DNA of 64,000 nucleotides from Sphingomonas adhaesiva (GCF_002374855.1 NZ_NWVC01000004.1:248001-312000); one strand, 5' to 3'. Numbered from the stretch's first letter, positions 48,510-57,578 are shown. Notes: generated by a model from the letters alone, not told the origin. Made by a program: numbers and translations.

Positions 48510-48611
48510 ATGGACAATCCTGCATCGCAGCAATTGACGCGAACGGAGGCCGCCGCGAGACGAACCGAAATCGCCGCGGCGCTTGCGGCCCGGGGGGCGG
48601 GGCTGCGATAG
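48510..48611 (+). CDS. Possible small protein upstream of tlyA
   Basis: A 33-codon frame (MDNPASQQLTRTEAARRTEI-like start, Ala/Arg-rich helix, ending GAGLR) that stops 7 nt before tlyA. No good ribosome binding site. It could be a leader or upstream coupling peptide, or chance. No family recognised. Confidence 0.25.
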   Translation: MDNPASQQLTRTEAAARRTEIAAALAARGAGLR

Positions 48612-48618
48612 CGCGCCG

Positions 48619-49353
48619 ATGGCGAAACAACGTGCCGATCAGATGCTGGTGGACCGCGGCCTGGCCGAATCGCGCACCCGCGCACAGGCGCTGGTGATGG
48701 CCGGGCTGGTCTTCGCCGGTGACCGCAAGGTGGAAAAGCCCGGACAGCCGCTCGCCGACGATGTCGTGCTCGACGTGCGCGGCCGCGACCACCCCTGGGT
48801 ATCGCGCGGCGGGATCAAGCTGGCGCACGGGCTGGACCATGCCGGCTGGGACGTGACCGGCGCGGTGGCGATCGACGTGGGGTCGTCGACCGGCGGCTTC
48901 ACCGACGTGCTGCTGACCCGCGGCGCCGCGCGCGTCTATGCGGTGGACAGCGGGACGAACCAGCTGGCGTGGAAGCTGCGCCAGGACCCGCGCGTCATCG
49001 TCCACGAACAGACCAGCGCGCGCATCCTCACCCCGGCGCACGTGCCCGAACCGGTCGACCTGGTCGTCTGCGACGCCAGCTTCATCGGCCTGGCCAAGGT
49101 GCTGGAGGTGCCGCTGTCCTTCGCCCGCCCGCCCGCCCGCGCGATGGCGCTCATCAAGCCGCAGTTCGAGGCCGGCCGCGCGGAGGTGGGGAAGGGCGGC
49201 GTCGTGCGCGACCCGTCGGTGCGCGCGCGCGTCTGCGCCGAGGTGGCGGACTGGTTCGCCGCGACCGGCTGGCGCGTCGAAACCATCGTGGAAAGCCCCA
49301 TCACCGGGCCGGAGGGCAATGTCGAATATCTGATCGCGGCGCATCGCGACTGA
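48619..49353 (+). CDS. tlyA: TlyA-family rRNA 2'-O-methyltransferase / hemolysin-like protein
   Basis: A 244-aa protein with an N-terminal S4 RNA-binding domain (RADQMLVDRGLAESRTRAQA) and an FtsJ-like SAM methyltransferase domain (AIDVGSSTGGFTDVLLTRGA; DLVVCDASFIGL; LIKPQFEAGRAEVGKGGVVR). TlyA methylates 16S and 23S rRNA in mycobacteria; the role in sphingomonads is inferred. Start chosen at the S4 domain. Confidence 0.9.
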   Translation: MAKQRADQMLVDRGLAESRTRAQALVMAGLVFAGDRKVEKPGQPLADDVVLDVRGRDHPWVSRGGIKLAHGLDHAGWDVTGAVAIDVGSSTGGFTDVLLTRGAARVYAVDSGTNQLAWKLRQDPRVIVHEQTSARILTPAHVPEPVDLVVCDASFIGLAKVLEVPLSFARPPARAMALIKPQFEAGRAEVGKGGVVRDPSVRARVCAEVADWFAATGWRVETIVESPITGPEGNVEYLIAAHRD

Positions 49354-49479
49354 AACAATCGTGCGCCATGTGGCTTTGGCAGTTTACGCATGGGTGACGA
49401 TTGGGCACCTAGACACGCCGCTTCCGGCATTGGGGGATGGGAAACGTTGGGTACGGTCGCATCGAGGGATCAGTTACGG

Positions 49480-50001
49480 ATGTCGTTCCTGCGCTGGGCG
49501 GCGGTATCGGTGCCGCTGGTGCTGCTGCTGGGCTTCCTGTCGGGGCGGTCGGTGCCGTCGGGTAGCGAGAACGGCTGGTACATGGCGCTGACCAAGCCCG
49601 AACTGACGCCGCCGGGCTGGGTGTTCCCGATCGCCTGGTCGCTGCTCTACATCATGCTCGGCCTGTCGCTGGCGCTGGTGCTCAGCGCGCGCGGGGCGAA
49701 GCTGCGCTGGGTGGCGGTGGCGCTGTTCGCGGTGCAGCTGGCCGGCAACCTTGCCTGGACGCCGCTGTTCTTCGGCGCGCACAAGGTCGGCGCCGCGCTG
49801 CTGCTGATCGTCGCGATCCTGGGGCTGACGATCATCACCACCTTCGTCTTCGCGCAGATCCGGCGCGTCGCGGCATGGCTGCTGGTGCCCTATATGGTCT
49901 GGCTCAGCTTCGCGGGCGTGCTCAACTGGCGGATCGGACAGCTGAATCCCGACGCGGAACGCCTTGTGCAGCCGGCCGCGGCGTCCCAAGTGATCGGCTG
50001 A
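49480..50001 (+). CDS. tspO: TspO/MBR-family membrane protein
   Basis: A 173-aa, five-helix tryptophan-rich sensory protein. Typical motifs: YMALTKPELTPPGWVFPIAW, SLLYIMLGLSLALVL, GNLAWTPLFFGAHKVGAALL and VPYMVWLSFAGVLNWRIGQL (cholesterol/porphyrin-binding region). In alphaproteobacteria TspO relates to tetrapyrrole and redox or light signalling. Start at 49480 with GAGGGA 9 nt upstream. Confidence 0.9.
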   Translation: MSFLRWAAVSVPLVLLLGFLSGRSVPSGSENGWYMALTKPELTPPGWVFPIAWSLLYIMLGLSLALVLSARGAKLRWVAVALFAVQLAGNLAWTPLFFGAHKVGAALLLIVAILGLTIITTFVFAQIRRVAAWLLVPYMVWLSFAGVLNWRIGQLNPDAERLVQPAAASQVIG

Positions 50002-50030
50002 CCCTTCACGCTTTTCGAAAGAGACGATCC

Positions 50031-50291
50031 ATGCAATCCGAAAACCGCCTGTTCGGCGATCTGGCCAAGCTGTTCAACGGCGCCGCCGGCACCATCGCGG
50101 GGATGAGCCGCGAGGCGGAGGCCGGTGCGCGCGAACGGGCGCGCGAATGGATCGGCGGGCTGGATTTCGTCGCGCGCGACGAATTCGAGGTGGTCAAGGC
50201 GATGGCCGTCGCCGCGCGGGACGAGGCGGATGCGCTGCGCGCCCGCGTCGAGGCGCTGGAAGCCGCGCTGGCCGCCCAGAAGGCGGGCTGA
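50031..50291 (+). CDS. ubiK: UbiK/BMFP-family accessory factor
   Basis: 86 aa. Residues 1-45 contain the conserved RLFGDLAKLFNGAAGTIAGM; residues 50-84 form a coiled coil (ARDEADALRARVEALEAALA). The family assists ubiquinone biosynthesis and trimerises through the C-terminal coil. It lies 29 nt after tspO, followed by the YbjN-type gene. Confidence 0.85.
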   Translation: MQSENRLFGDLAKLFNGAAGTIAGMSREAEAGARERAREWIGGLDFVARDEFEVVKAMAVAARDEADALRARVEALEAALAAQKAG

Positions 50292-50325
50292 CGCGCGGGC
50301 GCGATTGTGCGATACCGGCGACACG

Positions 50326-50841
50326 ATGGCCATGCTCGATCACGACGCGGATACCGATAATGAGGGCGAAGCCCCGCTGGACATGCTGGAGGCCTATTTC
50401 ACGGCCCATGGCTGGCCGTGCGAGCGCCACGACGACGAAATGACGGCGTCGGTCAAGGGCAGCTGGACCGAATACGAACTGCGCGTGCTGTGGCGCGAGG
50501 AGGACGGCGTCCTGCAACTGCTCGCCTTCCCCGACGTCAAGGTCGCGGACAAGGGGCGGGGCAGGATCTACGAAACGCTCGGGCTGGTGAACGAGCAATT
50601 GTGGATGGGCCATTTCGAACTCTGGTCGTCCAGCGGCATCCTCCTCTACCGCAACGCCACCGCGATCGAGGCGCGCGACGGGGAAGCGACCATGTCGCTG
50701 CCCACCGCCGAGCTGCTGGTCGAATCCGCGATCGACGAATGCGAACGCTTCTACCCCGTGTTCCAGTTCGTTCTGTGGGGCGGCAAGTCCCCGGCGGAGG
50801 CGATCGCGGCGGCGATGGTCGAAACCCAGGGCGAGGCCTGA
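50326..50841 (+). CDS. YbjN-domain protein
   Basis: A 171-aa cytosolic protein of the YbjN family (DMLEAYFTAHGWPCERHDDE; ELRVLWREEDGVLQLLAFPD; FYPVFQFVLWGGKSPAEAIA). YbjN-type folds resemble secretion chaperones; in sphingomonads the gene regularly precedes proC. Its role is not established. An ATG at 50332 is an alternative start. Gap to proC only 9 nt. Confidence 0.85.
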   Translation: MAMLDHDADTDNEGEAPLDMLEAYFTAHGWPCERHDDEMTASVKGSWTEYELRVLWREEDGVLQLLAFPDVKVADKGRGRIYETLGLVNEQLWMGHFELWSSSGILLYRNATAIEARDGEATMSLPTAELLVESAIDECERFYPVFQFVLWGGKSPAEAIAAAMVETQGEA

Positions 50842-50850
50842 GTAAAGGTC

Positions 50851-51645
50851 ATGCGGCTGTGGATGATCGGGTGCGGCAACATGGGGTCCGCCATGTTGCG
50901 CCGCTGGGTCGATAGCGGGACGGTCGCCGCCGGCGACGTGGATGTCGTCAACCGCACCGACCGCGCGCTGCCCGACGGCGTGCGACAGGCGCGCGACCTG
51001 CCCGACGGTCCGCTGCCCGACGTCGTCGTGCTGGGCGTGAAGCCGCAGCAGCTGGCGGATGTCGCCGCGCGCTTCGCCGGGCGGCTCGCCGATGTGCCGC
51101 TGCTCGTCTCGATGCTGGCGGGGTGCGATCCGGCGACGCTGTCCGCCGCCTTCCCCGGCCCGGTCGCGGTACAGACGATGCCCAATCTGCCGGTCGAGCT
51201 GGGACGCGGCGTCGTCGCGATCCACGCCCCCGCCGCGCCCGATGCGGCGCGCGCGACGGTCGACCGGCTGATGGCGCCGCTCGGGCTGGTCGAATGGTTC
51301 GACGACCCCGCGCGCTTCGCCGCCGCCGGCGCGTTGTCGGGCACCGCGCCCGCCTTCGTCTTCCGCGTGATCGACGCGCTCGCCGCCGGGGGCCGCGCGA
51401 TCGGCCTGTCGCCGCAGGAAGCCGCCGCGGTCGCGCTGGCGGCGGTGGAGGGCGCCGCCGCGATGGCCGCCGCCAGCGACCGCACCCCCGCCGCGCTCGC
51501 CGACGCGGTCGCCAGCCCCGGCGGCATGACCCGCGAAGGGCTTAACGTCCTCGACGCCGACCGGGCGCTCGACACCCTGTTCGAACGCACCCTCACCGCC
51601 GTCGCCCGCCGCGGCGAAGAAATGGCCGCCGCCGCCAAGGGGTGA
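50851..51645 (+). CDS. proC: Pyrroline-5-carboxylate reductase
   Basis: 264 aa; final step of proline synthesis. NAD(P)-binding IGCGNMGSAMLRRWVD at the N-terminus; conserved QTMPNLPVELGRGVVAIHAP; C-terminal dimerisation domain with GSGPA-like LSGTAPAFVFRVIDALAAGG and SPGGMTREGLNVLD. Full length. Followed by a palindromic hairpin at 51648. Confidence 0.93.
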   Translation: MRLWMIGCGNMGSAMLRRWVDSGTVAAGDVDVVNRTDRALPDGVRQARDLPDGPLPDVVVLGVKPQQLADVAARFAGRLADVPLLVSMLAGCDPATLSAAFPGPVAVQTMPNLPVELGRGVVAIHAPAAPDAARATVDRLMAPLGLVEWFDDPARFAAAGALSGTAPAFVFRVIDALAAGGRAIGLSPQEAAAVALAAVEGAAAMAAASDRTPAALADAVASPGGMTREGLNVLDADRALDTLFERTLTAVARRGEEMAAAAKG

Positions 51646-51647
51646 TC

Positions 51648-51665
51648 GGGAACGCCGGCGTTCCC
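51648..51665. terminator. Palindrome just after proC
   Basis: GGGAACGCCGGCGTTCCC is a perfect 18-nt palindrome starting 3 nt after the proC stop. Position suggests a terminator or RNA 3' end element. Confidence 0.5.
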
Positions 51666-51725
51666 CGTCACGCGAAGGCGGCGACCTGCGCCGTGCCTCG
51701 CGAGGCACGCCAACCTGAACCGTCG

Positions 51726-51743
51726 CCCCAGCGAAGGCTGGGG
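51726..51743. repeat. REP-like hairpin in the proC-marR gap
   Basis: CCCCAGC-GAAG-GCTGGGG, a 7-bp stem with a 4-nt loop, inside a phrase typical of dispersed sphingomonad intergenic repeats. Confidence 0.45.
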
Positions 51744-51830
51744 CCTCCCGCGACCCCTGCCGCGCGCCATCCCCGGCATACCCCGGCCTTCGCCCCCTTT
51801 GCGCCGGCGGCATTACGACCTCCCCAAGGC

Positions 51831-52035
51831 CGTCACCCCGGACCCTTCGACCGCGCTCAGGAGAGCCTTGATTTAGGGTCAATAGCGACGTGAGAGCCGC
51901 CGCCGGCGCGGGTGCGGCACCGTGGATGCCGGAACCGGTCCGGCATGACGGGGTGGCTGTGGACAGGCCCCGCACAGGCACCGCCAGCGCCCGCCTAACC
52001 TCGTTGAGAGTAAGCATCGCCTGCCTCCCCACTCC
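51831..52035 (+). repeat. Tandem intergenic repeat, unit 1
   Basis: A ~205-bp unit beginning CGTCACCCCGGA and containing GGTCCGGCATGACGGGG and a conserved block ending CTGCCTCCCCAC. It shares order and most of its sequence with units 2 and 3. No coding frame is conserved between units. Confidence 0.65.
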
Positions 52036-52237
52036 CGTCACCCCGGACTTGATCCGGGGTCCATCGCACCGCGAGAGCAACCGCCAGCGTGGGTGCGGCG
52101 CCATGGATGCCGGATCAAGGCTCTCCTGAGCGAAGTCGAAGGGTTCGGCATGACGGGGGGCTGTGGATCAGCCCCGCATAGGCGCCGCAACCGCCCGCCT
52201 GACCCGGTGAAAGCAAGCACCGCCTGCCTCCCCACAC
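52036..52237 (+). repeat. Tandem intergenic repeat, unit 2
   Basis: A ~202-bp unit beginning CGTCACCCCGGACTTGATCC. It contains the imperfect hairpin CCGGACTTGATCCGG common in proteobacterial genomes, and a GCTCTCCTGAGCGAAG block that is inverted relative to unit 1. Confidence 0.7.
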
Positions 52238-52340
52238 CGTCACCCCGGACTTGATCCGGGGTCCATCGCACCGCAAGAGCAACCGCCAGCGCGGGTGCGG
52301 CGCCATGGATGCTGGAACGGGTCCGGCATGACGGAGTGGC
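52238..52340 (+). repeat. Tandem intergenic repeat, unit 3 (partial)
   Basis: Repeats the first ~100 bp of unit 2 (same CGTCACCCCGGACTTGATCC start, ending TCCGGCATGACGGAG). Beyond 52340 the sequence to 52700 is pyrimidine-rich and non-coding and includes a degenerate copy of the 45222 repeat near 52449. Confidence 0.65.
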
Positions 52341-52706
52341 CCCGCACAGGCCTCGAACCACCCCCGCAAGCACGCGTAGGGCAACACAAACAGCACACCG
52401 CCGCGCCCCCGCCACCCGCCCGAAGCAAAGCGCCACCGCATCCGCGCCCGCAACACCTCGGCGTCTCCGCACCTCCGCGTGAACCACTGCTACGCCCCGC
52501 CGCGCCCCCGTCGCCCACCCGTCGCCCCGGCGGCGCGCGCCCGTCGCGTCCCCGTAGCGCCGATCAACACCGCTGTCCTACACCGCCGTCTTGCGCCATG
52601 CTCCACGACGCTCTTTCTCCGGTATGAAACCGCCCGCCCGTGCCCCGGGCGCACCGCTCCCGCCGGCGCCGCGTCCGGTGTGCCAGCGTCTCAACATTCG
52701 CAACAT

Positions 52707-53216
52707 TCAGCCTTTGCGCAGCGCCTCGACGCGCGGCATCTCGTCGGGGGGGATCAACCCCTCCAGCACCGCCCAGAAGCCGCTGACCGCGCCCTGGCCG
52801 GCCTGGGAATAGGCCGCCGACAGCCGCTCGCGCAGCGCATCGTACAGGCTCGCTTCCAGCTCGACACCGGCCGGGGTCAGCCGCAGCAGCCGCTGCCGCC
52901 GGTCGCGCTCGCCCGGCCGCGTCTCCACCAGCCCGCGCTCGATCAGCTCGTTCAGCACGCGGCCGAGCGATTGCTTGGTGATCGCCAGCAGCGCCAGCAG
53001 GTCGCTGACCGGCATGTCGGGCTTGCGCGCGATGAAATACAGCGCGCGGTGGTGCGCGCGGCCCAGCCCCTGGCGCGCCAGCCCGCGGTCGATCGACCGC
53101 GTGATATGGCTGTTGCCGAAGTACAGCAGTTCGATGCCGCGGCGGATCTCCGATTCGCGCAGGAACAGCGGGGAGGCGGATTGGGTAACGGCAGCCATGT
53201 TGACCGGCTTTGCCAT
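52707..53216 (-). CDS. MarR-family transcriptional regulator
   Basis: A 169-aa regulator: winged helix with RAHHRALYFIARKPDMPVSD, LLALLAITKQSLGRVLNELI and the wing ERGLVETRPGERDRRQRLLR. The ligand is unknown. It is divergent from ilvE, 87 nt away, and may control it. Start at 53216, or at a second ATG at 53198. Confidence 0.88.
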   Translation of the reverse strand: MAKPVNMAAVTQSASPLFLRESEIRRGIELLYFGNSHITRSIDRGLARQGLGRAHHRALYFIARKPDMPVSDLLALLAITKQSLGRVLNELIERGLVETRPGERDRRQRLLRLTPAGVELEASLYDALRERLSAAYSQAGQGAVSGFWAVLEGLIPPDEMPRVEALRKG

Positions 53217-53303
53217 CGGCCCTAGGTCACCGCAACCCGGCAAACGGCGGATCGTCACCGTCCTGCCGCATCCGTCGACCATTCCTATGGGGGGCCATTC
53301 TCC

Positions 53304-54383
53304 GTGACTTTCGCGTTCGAACCGCATCCCACTCCGGTGCCCGCCAGCGACCGGGAAGCGCGGCTGGTCGATCCGGCATTCGGGCGCGTGTTCACCGATC
53401 ACATGGCGATCCTCCACTACAGCGAGGAAAAGGGCTGGCACGACGGCGCGATCACGCAGCGCGTGCCGCTGACGATGGATCCGGCTTCGTCGGTGTTCCA
53501 TTACGCGCAGGAGATTTTCGAGGGGCTGAAGGCCTATCGCCTCGACGACGGCGGGCTGGCGCTGTTCCGCCCCGATGCCAATGCGCGGCGCTTCAACGCC
53601 TCGGCGCAGCGCATGGCGATGCCGGAACTGCCGGAGGAGCTGTTCCTCGAATCGTGCGAGCGGCTCGTCCTGACCGAGCGTGACTGGTTCCCCGCGGTCG
53701 AGGGCGGGTCGCTGTATCTGCGCCCGTTCATGATCGCCTCGGAGGCGTTCCTGGGCGTCAAGCCATCGGCGGAATTCCTCTACATGGTGCTCGCCTCGTC
53801 GGTGGGCGCCTATTGGAAGGGCGGGGCGCGCGCCGTGTCGCTGTGGGTCAGCCACGATTACACCCGCGCCGCGCCCGGCGGCACCGGTGAGGCCAAGTGC
53901 GGCGGCAATTACGCCACCAGCCTCGTCGCGCAGCAGGAGGCGATCCGCCGCGGCTTCGATCAGGTGGTGTTCCTCGACGCGGCCGAGCGCCGCTGGATCG
54001 AGGAACTGGGTGGGATGAACATCTTCTTCGTGTTCGACGACGGCTCGATCCAGACGCCGCCGCTGACCGGCACGATCCTGCCCGGCATCACCCGCGATTC
54101 GATCCTGACGATCGCCCGCGACGAAGGGCTGGTGGTGCGCGAGGAACCCTATGCCATCGACCAGTGGCGCGCCGACGCCGACAGCGGCCGGCTGGTCGAA
54201 AGCTTCGCCTGCGGCACGGCGGCGGTCGTCACCCCGATCGGCCGCGTCGCCGGCCCGGATTACGACTTTTCGATCGGCAGCGGCGCGACCGGCCAGCTGA
54301 CCGCGCGCTTCCTCGACCGGTTGGGCGCGATCCAGCGCGGCCGCGCGCCCGACCCGCACGGCTGGCTGCGACGTATCGGTTGA
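53304..54383 (+). CDS. ilvE: Branched-chain amino acid aminotransferase
   Basis: A 359-aa fold-type IV PLP enzyme for leucine, isoleucine and valine synthesis. FHYAQEIFEGLKAYRLDDGG, the PLP-lysine in GTGEAKCGGNYATSLVAQQE, and EELGGMNIFFVFDDGSIQTP are intact. It begins at a GTG (53304) preceded by a G-rich run. tRNA-Gln follows 36 nt downstream. Confidence 0.94.
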   Translation: MTFAFEPHPTPVPASDREARLVDPAFGRVFTDHMAILHYSEEKGWHDGAITQRVPLTMDPASSVFHYAQEIFEGLKAYRLDDGGLALFRPDANARRFNASAQRMAMPELPEELFLESCERLVLTERDWFPAVEGGSLYLRPFMIASEAFLGVKPSAEFLYMVLASSVGAYWKGGARAVSLWVSHDYTRAAPGGTGEAKCGGNYATSLVAQQEAIRRGFDQVVFLDAAERRWIEELGGMNIFFVFDDGSIQTPPLTGTILPGITRDSILTIARDEGLVVREEPYAIDQWRADADSGRLVESFACGTAAVVTPIGRVAGPDYDFSIGSGATGQLTARFLDRLGAIQRGRAPDPHGWLRRIG

Positions 54384-54419
54384 GCTTTCCCGCGCGCCGC
54401 GATATGGCCCGCGGCTCGT

Positions 54420-54494
54420 TGGGGCGTCGCCAAGCGGTAAGGCAACGGTTTTTGGTACCGTCATACGCAGGTTCGAATCCTGCCGCCCCAGCCA
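54420..54494 (+). tRNA. tRNA-Gln(TTG)
   Basis: TGGGGCGTCGCCAAGCGGTA starts the molecule; anticodon loop TTTTGGT gives TTG; T-arm AGGTTCGAATCCT; acceptor pairs and the CCA is encoded. The mosaic accessory region begins immediately after it, starting with an integrase fragment. Confidence 0.94.
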
Positions 54495-54586
54495 TATTAC
54501 CATCTAAGTTATTGTTTTAGCTGCAGGAAATCGGTCGCAGCCACTGGATTGGGCCGGTGGGTGTGACGGCTCCATGTGGAGATGCC

Positions 54587-54880
54587 GTGCCTGCGATCCA
54601 GAACGTCGAGCGCCGAGGCGCCGTCTATTACTGGCGCCGTACCGTCCGTTTTCAGGATGGTAAGCCTTTTACCCTACGCCTCAGCCTGAGAACGACCACC
54701 CAGTCGGTGGCGCGCCACATGGGCACGGCCATGACGGCGAAGAGCGAGATGCTGAAGATGGATCTGAGCCCGAACGGCCGTTCAGCGACCCTGACTACGT
54801 TGCAGAAGGCCGGGATATTCCGCACGGCCATGGAGGAGATGCGCGACCATCTCGAACAGACGCATGTGGGGTATCGCCGT
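54587..54880 (+). pseudogene. N-terminal fragment of a tyrosine recombinase (integrase)
   Basis: About 98 codons (VERRGAVYYWRRTVRFQDGK; TLRLSLRTTTQSVARHMGTA) resemble the N-terminal arm-binding part of tyrosine recombinases of the sphingomonad 'DUF6538' type. The frame is open from 54557. The catalytic R-H-R-Y domain is missing; at about 54880 sequence passes directly into an exonuclease gene in another frame. Lying 90 nt past tRNA-Gln, it marks an integrated element. Confidence 0.65.
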
Positions 54881-55460
54881 GGCCCATCCGCTGTCCGACA
54901 AGGGTGCGTTGGCTGCCGCCTGCCTGCTCCATCAGCGCGAGCCGCTCGAAGCTACGTGGCTCGACAGCGTGCGGGTAGCGACGCGGGCGTGACCCGACCT
55001 GCCAAGCCACCGGCTCAACGTGCTGACGCGTTTCCTAGGCCTGCCGCACAAGTATCATGACGCGCTGAGCGATGCGCGAGCGGCCGGCATGGTGATCGTG
55101 CGCGCGATGGAGCATACCGTCATGGACCTTGCCGGCTGGCTGGCGCCGAGCAAGCCGTCTCGCGTCAAGGCGCCGCCACCCGCGCCGGACAGACCGCTCA
55201 AGGGCGAACGCATTGTCATCCTCGGCGCGCCCCGCAACGGCCCCCTCGCATGCCGGCTGGCCGGCGCGGGCGCGGGCATCATGGCCGCGGTCGGTGCCAG
55301 TACGACCCGGCTGGTGATTAGAGACGAGCAGCCCTTCGGACGGTTCGTCACGGCGCATGACCAGTACCGCCGGGCGATTGCGTTGCGTGGAGAAGGGGCG
55401 ACTATCGCGATCTGCACTGAGGTTGAGATAATCGGAGAGCTCTTCACTGGCGAGGTTTAA
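54881..55460 (+). pseudogene. 3'-5' exonuclease (DnaQ-like) with BRCT-like tail, 5'-truncated and interrupted
   Basis: The frame encodes AHPLSDKGALAAACLLHQRE, then after an in-frame TGA at 54990 continues PDLPSHRLNVLTRFLGLPHK and YHDALSDARAAGMVIVRAME, the exonuclease C-terminal motif with catalytic HDAxxDA. A BRCT-like region follows (GERIVILGAPRNGPLACRLA). The N-terminal DxE motif is lost to the integrase junction. The TGA stands where a Trp (TGG) would be expected. A GTG at 55020 could restart the tail, but the enzyme should be inactive. Confidence 0.7.
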
Positions 55461-55575
55461 GCAAGCGGTTCCTCAGCCTTGTAAATCATTGTCGCAGACG
55501 ATGGGAGACTTGAGGCGCCGGAGGCCAGCATGAGCCGCTGACGACCTCAAACCTGGAATTTCCACGGATTTGCTA
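55461..55575. other. Gap after the exonuclease relic
   Basis: Lower-GC non-coding DNA; nothing recognised. Confidence 0.3.
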
Positions 55576-55824
55576 TTACTGCGTCGCGGTTTCTGTGCGG
55601 TTGGCTTCAGCAGTGACCCGACGTGCCTGGCTTAGTTGCCGATCAGAGAGGCCAGGCAAGACGTCGCAATGCAGCCGGGCAGGCGCGCTTCCGCCCTGCC
55701 GTCGGTCAGTGTCGAGGTTTGCCAAGGAGGCTTGTTGTTCGGCCCTTCCAATCGGCGGAAGACAGGCGTACATTGCGTTATCCAAGTTGAAGGAAATCAG
55801 CGCCGTGAACAACAGGAAAAGCAT
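55576..55824 (-). CDS. Small hypothetical protein with signal-like N-terminus
   Basis: 82 aa. It has a hydrophobic N-terminus (MLFLLFTALISFNLDNAMYA) and a polar C-terminal part with two cysteines. An AAGGA lies 8 nt before the ATG, which favours a real gene. No family recognised. It is divergent from the ABC-F gene with only 32 nt between. Confidence 0.4.
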   Translation of the reverse strand: MLFLLFTALISFNLDNAMYACLPPIGRAEQQASLANLDTDRRQGGSAPARLHCDVLPGLSDRQLSQARRVTAEANRTETATQ

Positions 55825-55856
55825 CGTACTTATCCTTCCTCCTGTTCCGGTGATCT

Positions 55857-57434
55857 ATGTCAGCCCTTCTCACGCTGGACTCGGCCTCGTTCTGCACTCC
55901 TGACGGCAAACCTTTAGTTGAGGGTCTGACCCTCGCCTTCGGGCATGAGAGGACGGGCTTAGTCGGTCGCAACGGCAGCGGCAAAACGACACTGCTCAAC
56001 ATCATGGCCGGGGTTGCCGAGCCGCTGTCGGGCGGCATCTTGCGATCGGGTAAGATTGGGGTGCTCGACCAAGCATGGACCGACTCCTCTATCAGCGTCG
56101 CTGCTGGCCTCGGCGTGGCCCACGACCTCAACCGTCTGGAAAGGCTGGCGCGGGGGGAAGGGTCGGCTCAGGATGCCGCCGATGCCGACTGGACGCTCGA
56201 AGCCCGCGTGCATGCCGCGCTTCGTGACTGCGGCCTCGATGCTGCCATGCTTACCCGCCGCATCGATACATTGAGCGGCGGCGAGCGGACCCGGCTAGCC
56301 ATCGCGCGTGCGACCTTGACCGAGCCCGATCTGCTCCTCATGGACGAACCGACCAACAACCTCGACGCCGAAGGCCGAGCGCTGATCGGCGCCTTGATCG
56401 CCAGGTGGCGTGGGGGCATCGTGGTGGCGAGCCACGATCGCATGCTTCTGGAGGAGGTGGATCGCATCGTCACCATCTCACCGATTGGTGCTGAAACTTT
56501 CGGTGGAGGATGGTCGGCCTACATCGCCGCCCGCGATGCGGCGCTGGCGCTCGCGGCGGCCGAACTGGAGCGTGCCGATCAGGAGGTCAGAAGCGTCGGC
56601 CGGGCCGTCCAGCAGCAGCGTGAGCGCAAGGCGCGCCGCGACAAGGCAGGGCGAGCATGGCGCGCCAAGGGCATCGACGACAAGATGTTCCTTGATGCCG
56701 AAAAGGGCCGTGCAGAACGCAGCGCCTCGCGCGATCACCATCTTGCCGACCGATTGCTCAAGGACGTAGCCGCCGAGCGCGACGCGGCACGGCGGCGGGT
56801 CGAGGTGCTGACGCCGATATCGATGGTGCTCCCGCCGAGCCACCTACCAGCCGATAGAAGGCTGGTCGCCTTCGATGGCGTGATGCTGAACCGCGACAGG
56901 CGAGCTATCTTTGGACCTTTGTCGTTTGAGGTCAGGGGGCCGGAGCGGGTCGCGCTCGTCGGACGCAATGGCGCCGGCAAGACTTCGGTGATCGACCTGA
57001 TCCGGGGCGTGCTGCTTCCCAGTGCCGGTACGGTGTGGACGGTCGAGAGCGGGATCGCGCTGCTCGATCAGCATGTCGGCCTGCTTGAGCGCACGGAAAA
57101 TATCATCGCCAACTATCGTCGGCTGCATCCTCACGACTCCGAACAGGAGGCGCGTGCTGCGCTCGCCCGCTTCGGCTTTCGCAACCGCACGGTCGAGCAG
57201 TCCGTCGCGACGCTCAGTGGCGGCGAGCGGCTGCGCGCCGGGCTGGCCTGCACGATGAGCGGTGCGAACACGCCGCAACTCCTCCTGCTAGACGAGCCGA
57301 CCAATCACCTCGACGCCGACGCAATTGAGGCGCTTGAGGCGGCTTTGCAATCCTATGATGGTGCCATCATCTTGGCGAGCCACGATACGGCATTTCTCAA
57401 TGCCGTGAAGGTGACGCGGAACGTACGCCTTTGA
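55857..57434 (+). CDS. ABC-F family ATP-binding protein
   Basis: A 525-aa protein with two ABC ATPase domains and no membrane part. Walker A GRNGSGKTT (37-45) and GRNGAGKTS; signatures LSGGERTRLAIARATL and LSGGERLRAGLACTM; Walker B LLLMDEPTNNLD and LLLLDEPTNHLD; the linker is charged (QQQRERKARRDKAGRAWRAK). ABC-F proteins act on ribosomes, some giving antibiotic resistance. This one lies in a mosaic region and resembles the Uup/resistance-like branch loosely; the precise role is unknown. Confidence 0.88.
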   Translation: MSALLTLDSASFCTPDGKPLVEGLTLAFGHERTGLVGRNGSGKTTLLNIMAGVAEPLSGGILRSGKIGVLDQAWTDSSISVAAGLGVAHDLNRLERLARGEGSAQDAADADWTLEARVHAALRDCGLDAAMLTRRIDTLSGGERTRLAIARATLTEPDLLLMDEPTNNLDAEGRALIGALIARWRGGIVVASHDRMLLEEVDRIVTISPIGAETFGGGWSAYIAARDAALALAAAELERADQEVRSVGRAVQQQRERKARRDKAGRAWRAKGIDDKMFLDAEKGRAERSASRDHHLADRLLKDVAAERDAARRRVEVLTPISMVLPPSHLPADRRLVAFDGVMLNRDRRAIFGPLSFEVRGPERVALVGRNGAGKTSVIDLIRGVLLPSAGTVWTVESGIALLDQHVGLLERTENIIANYRRLHPHDSEQEARAALARFGFRNRTVEQSVATLSGGERLRAGLACTMSGANTPQLLLLDEPTNHLDADAIEALEAALQSYDGAIILASHDTAFLNAVKVTRNVRL

Positions 57435-57578
57435 TGCCCGCACCATACGGGACGTCGTGTTTTGCAGGAGACGGCGTTTGCCGCCGCCACCGTCGAATGG
57501 CGCGAAAGCAGCGTTCCCTAAGCTAGGCCGAGCACGTAATTGCGGGGTAGAGCGCACATGTCGAATATCGGTATGATG

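Noticed and set aside
51831-52340. Tandem repeats considered as a CRISPR array.
   Set aside because: Units of ~203 bp without short regular repeats and unique spacers.
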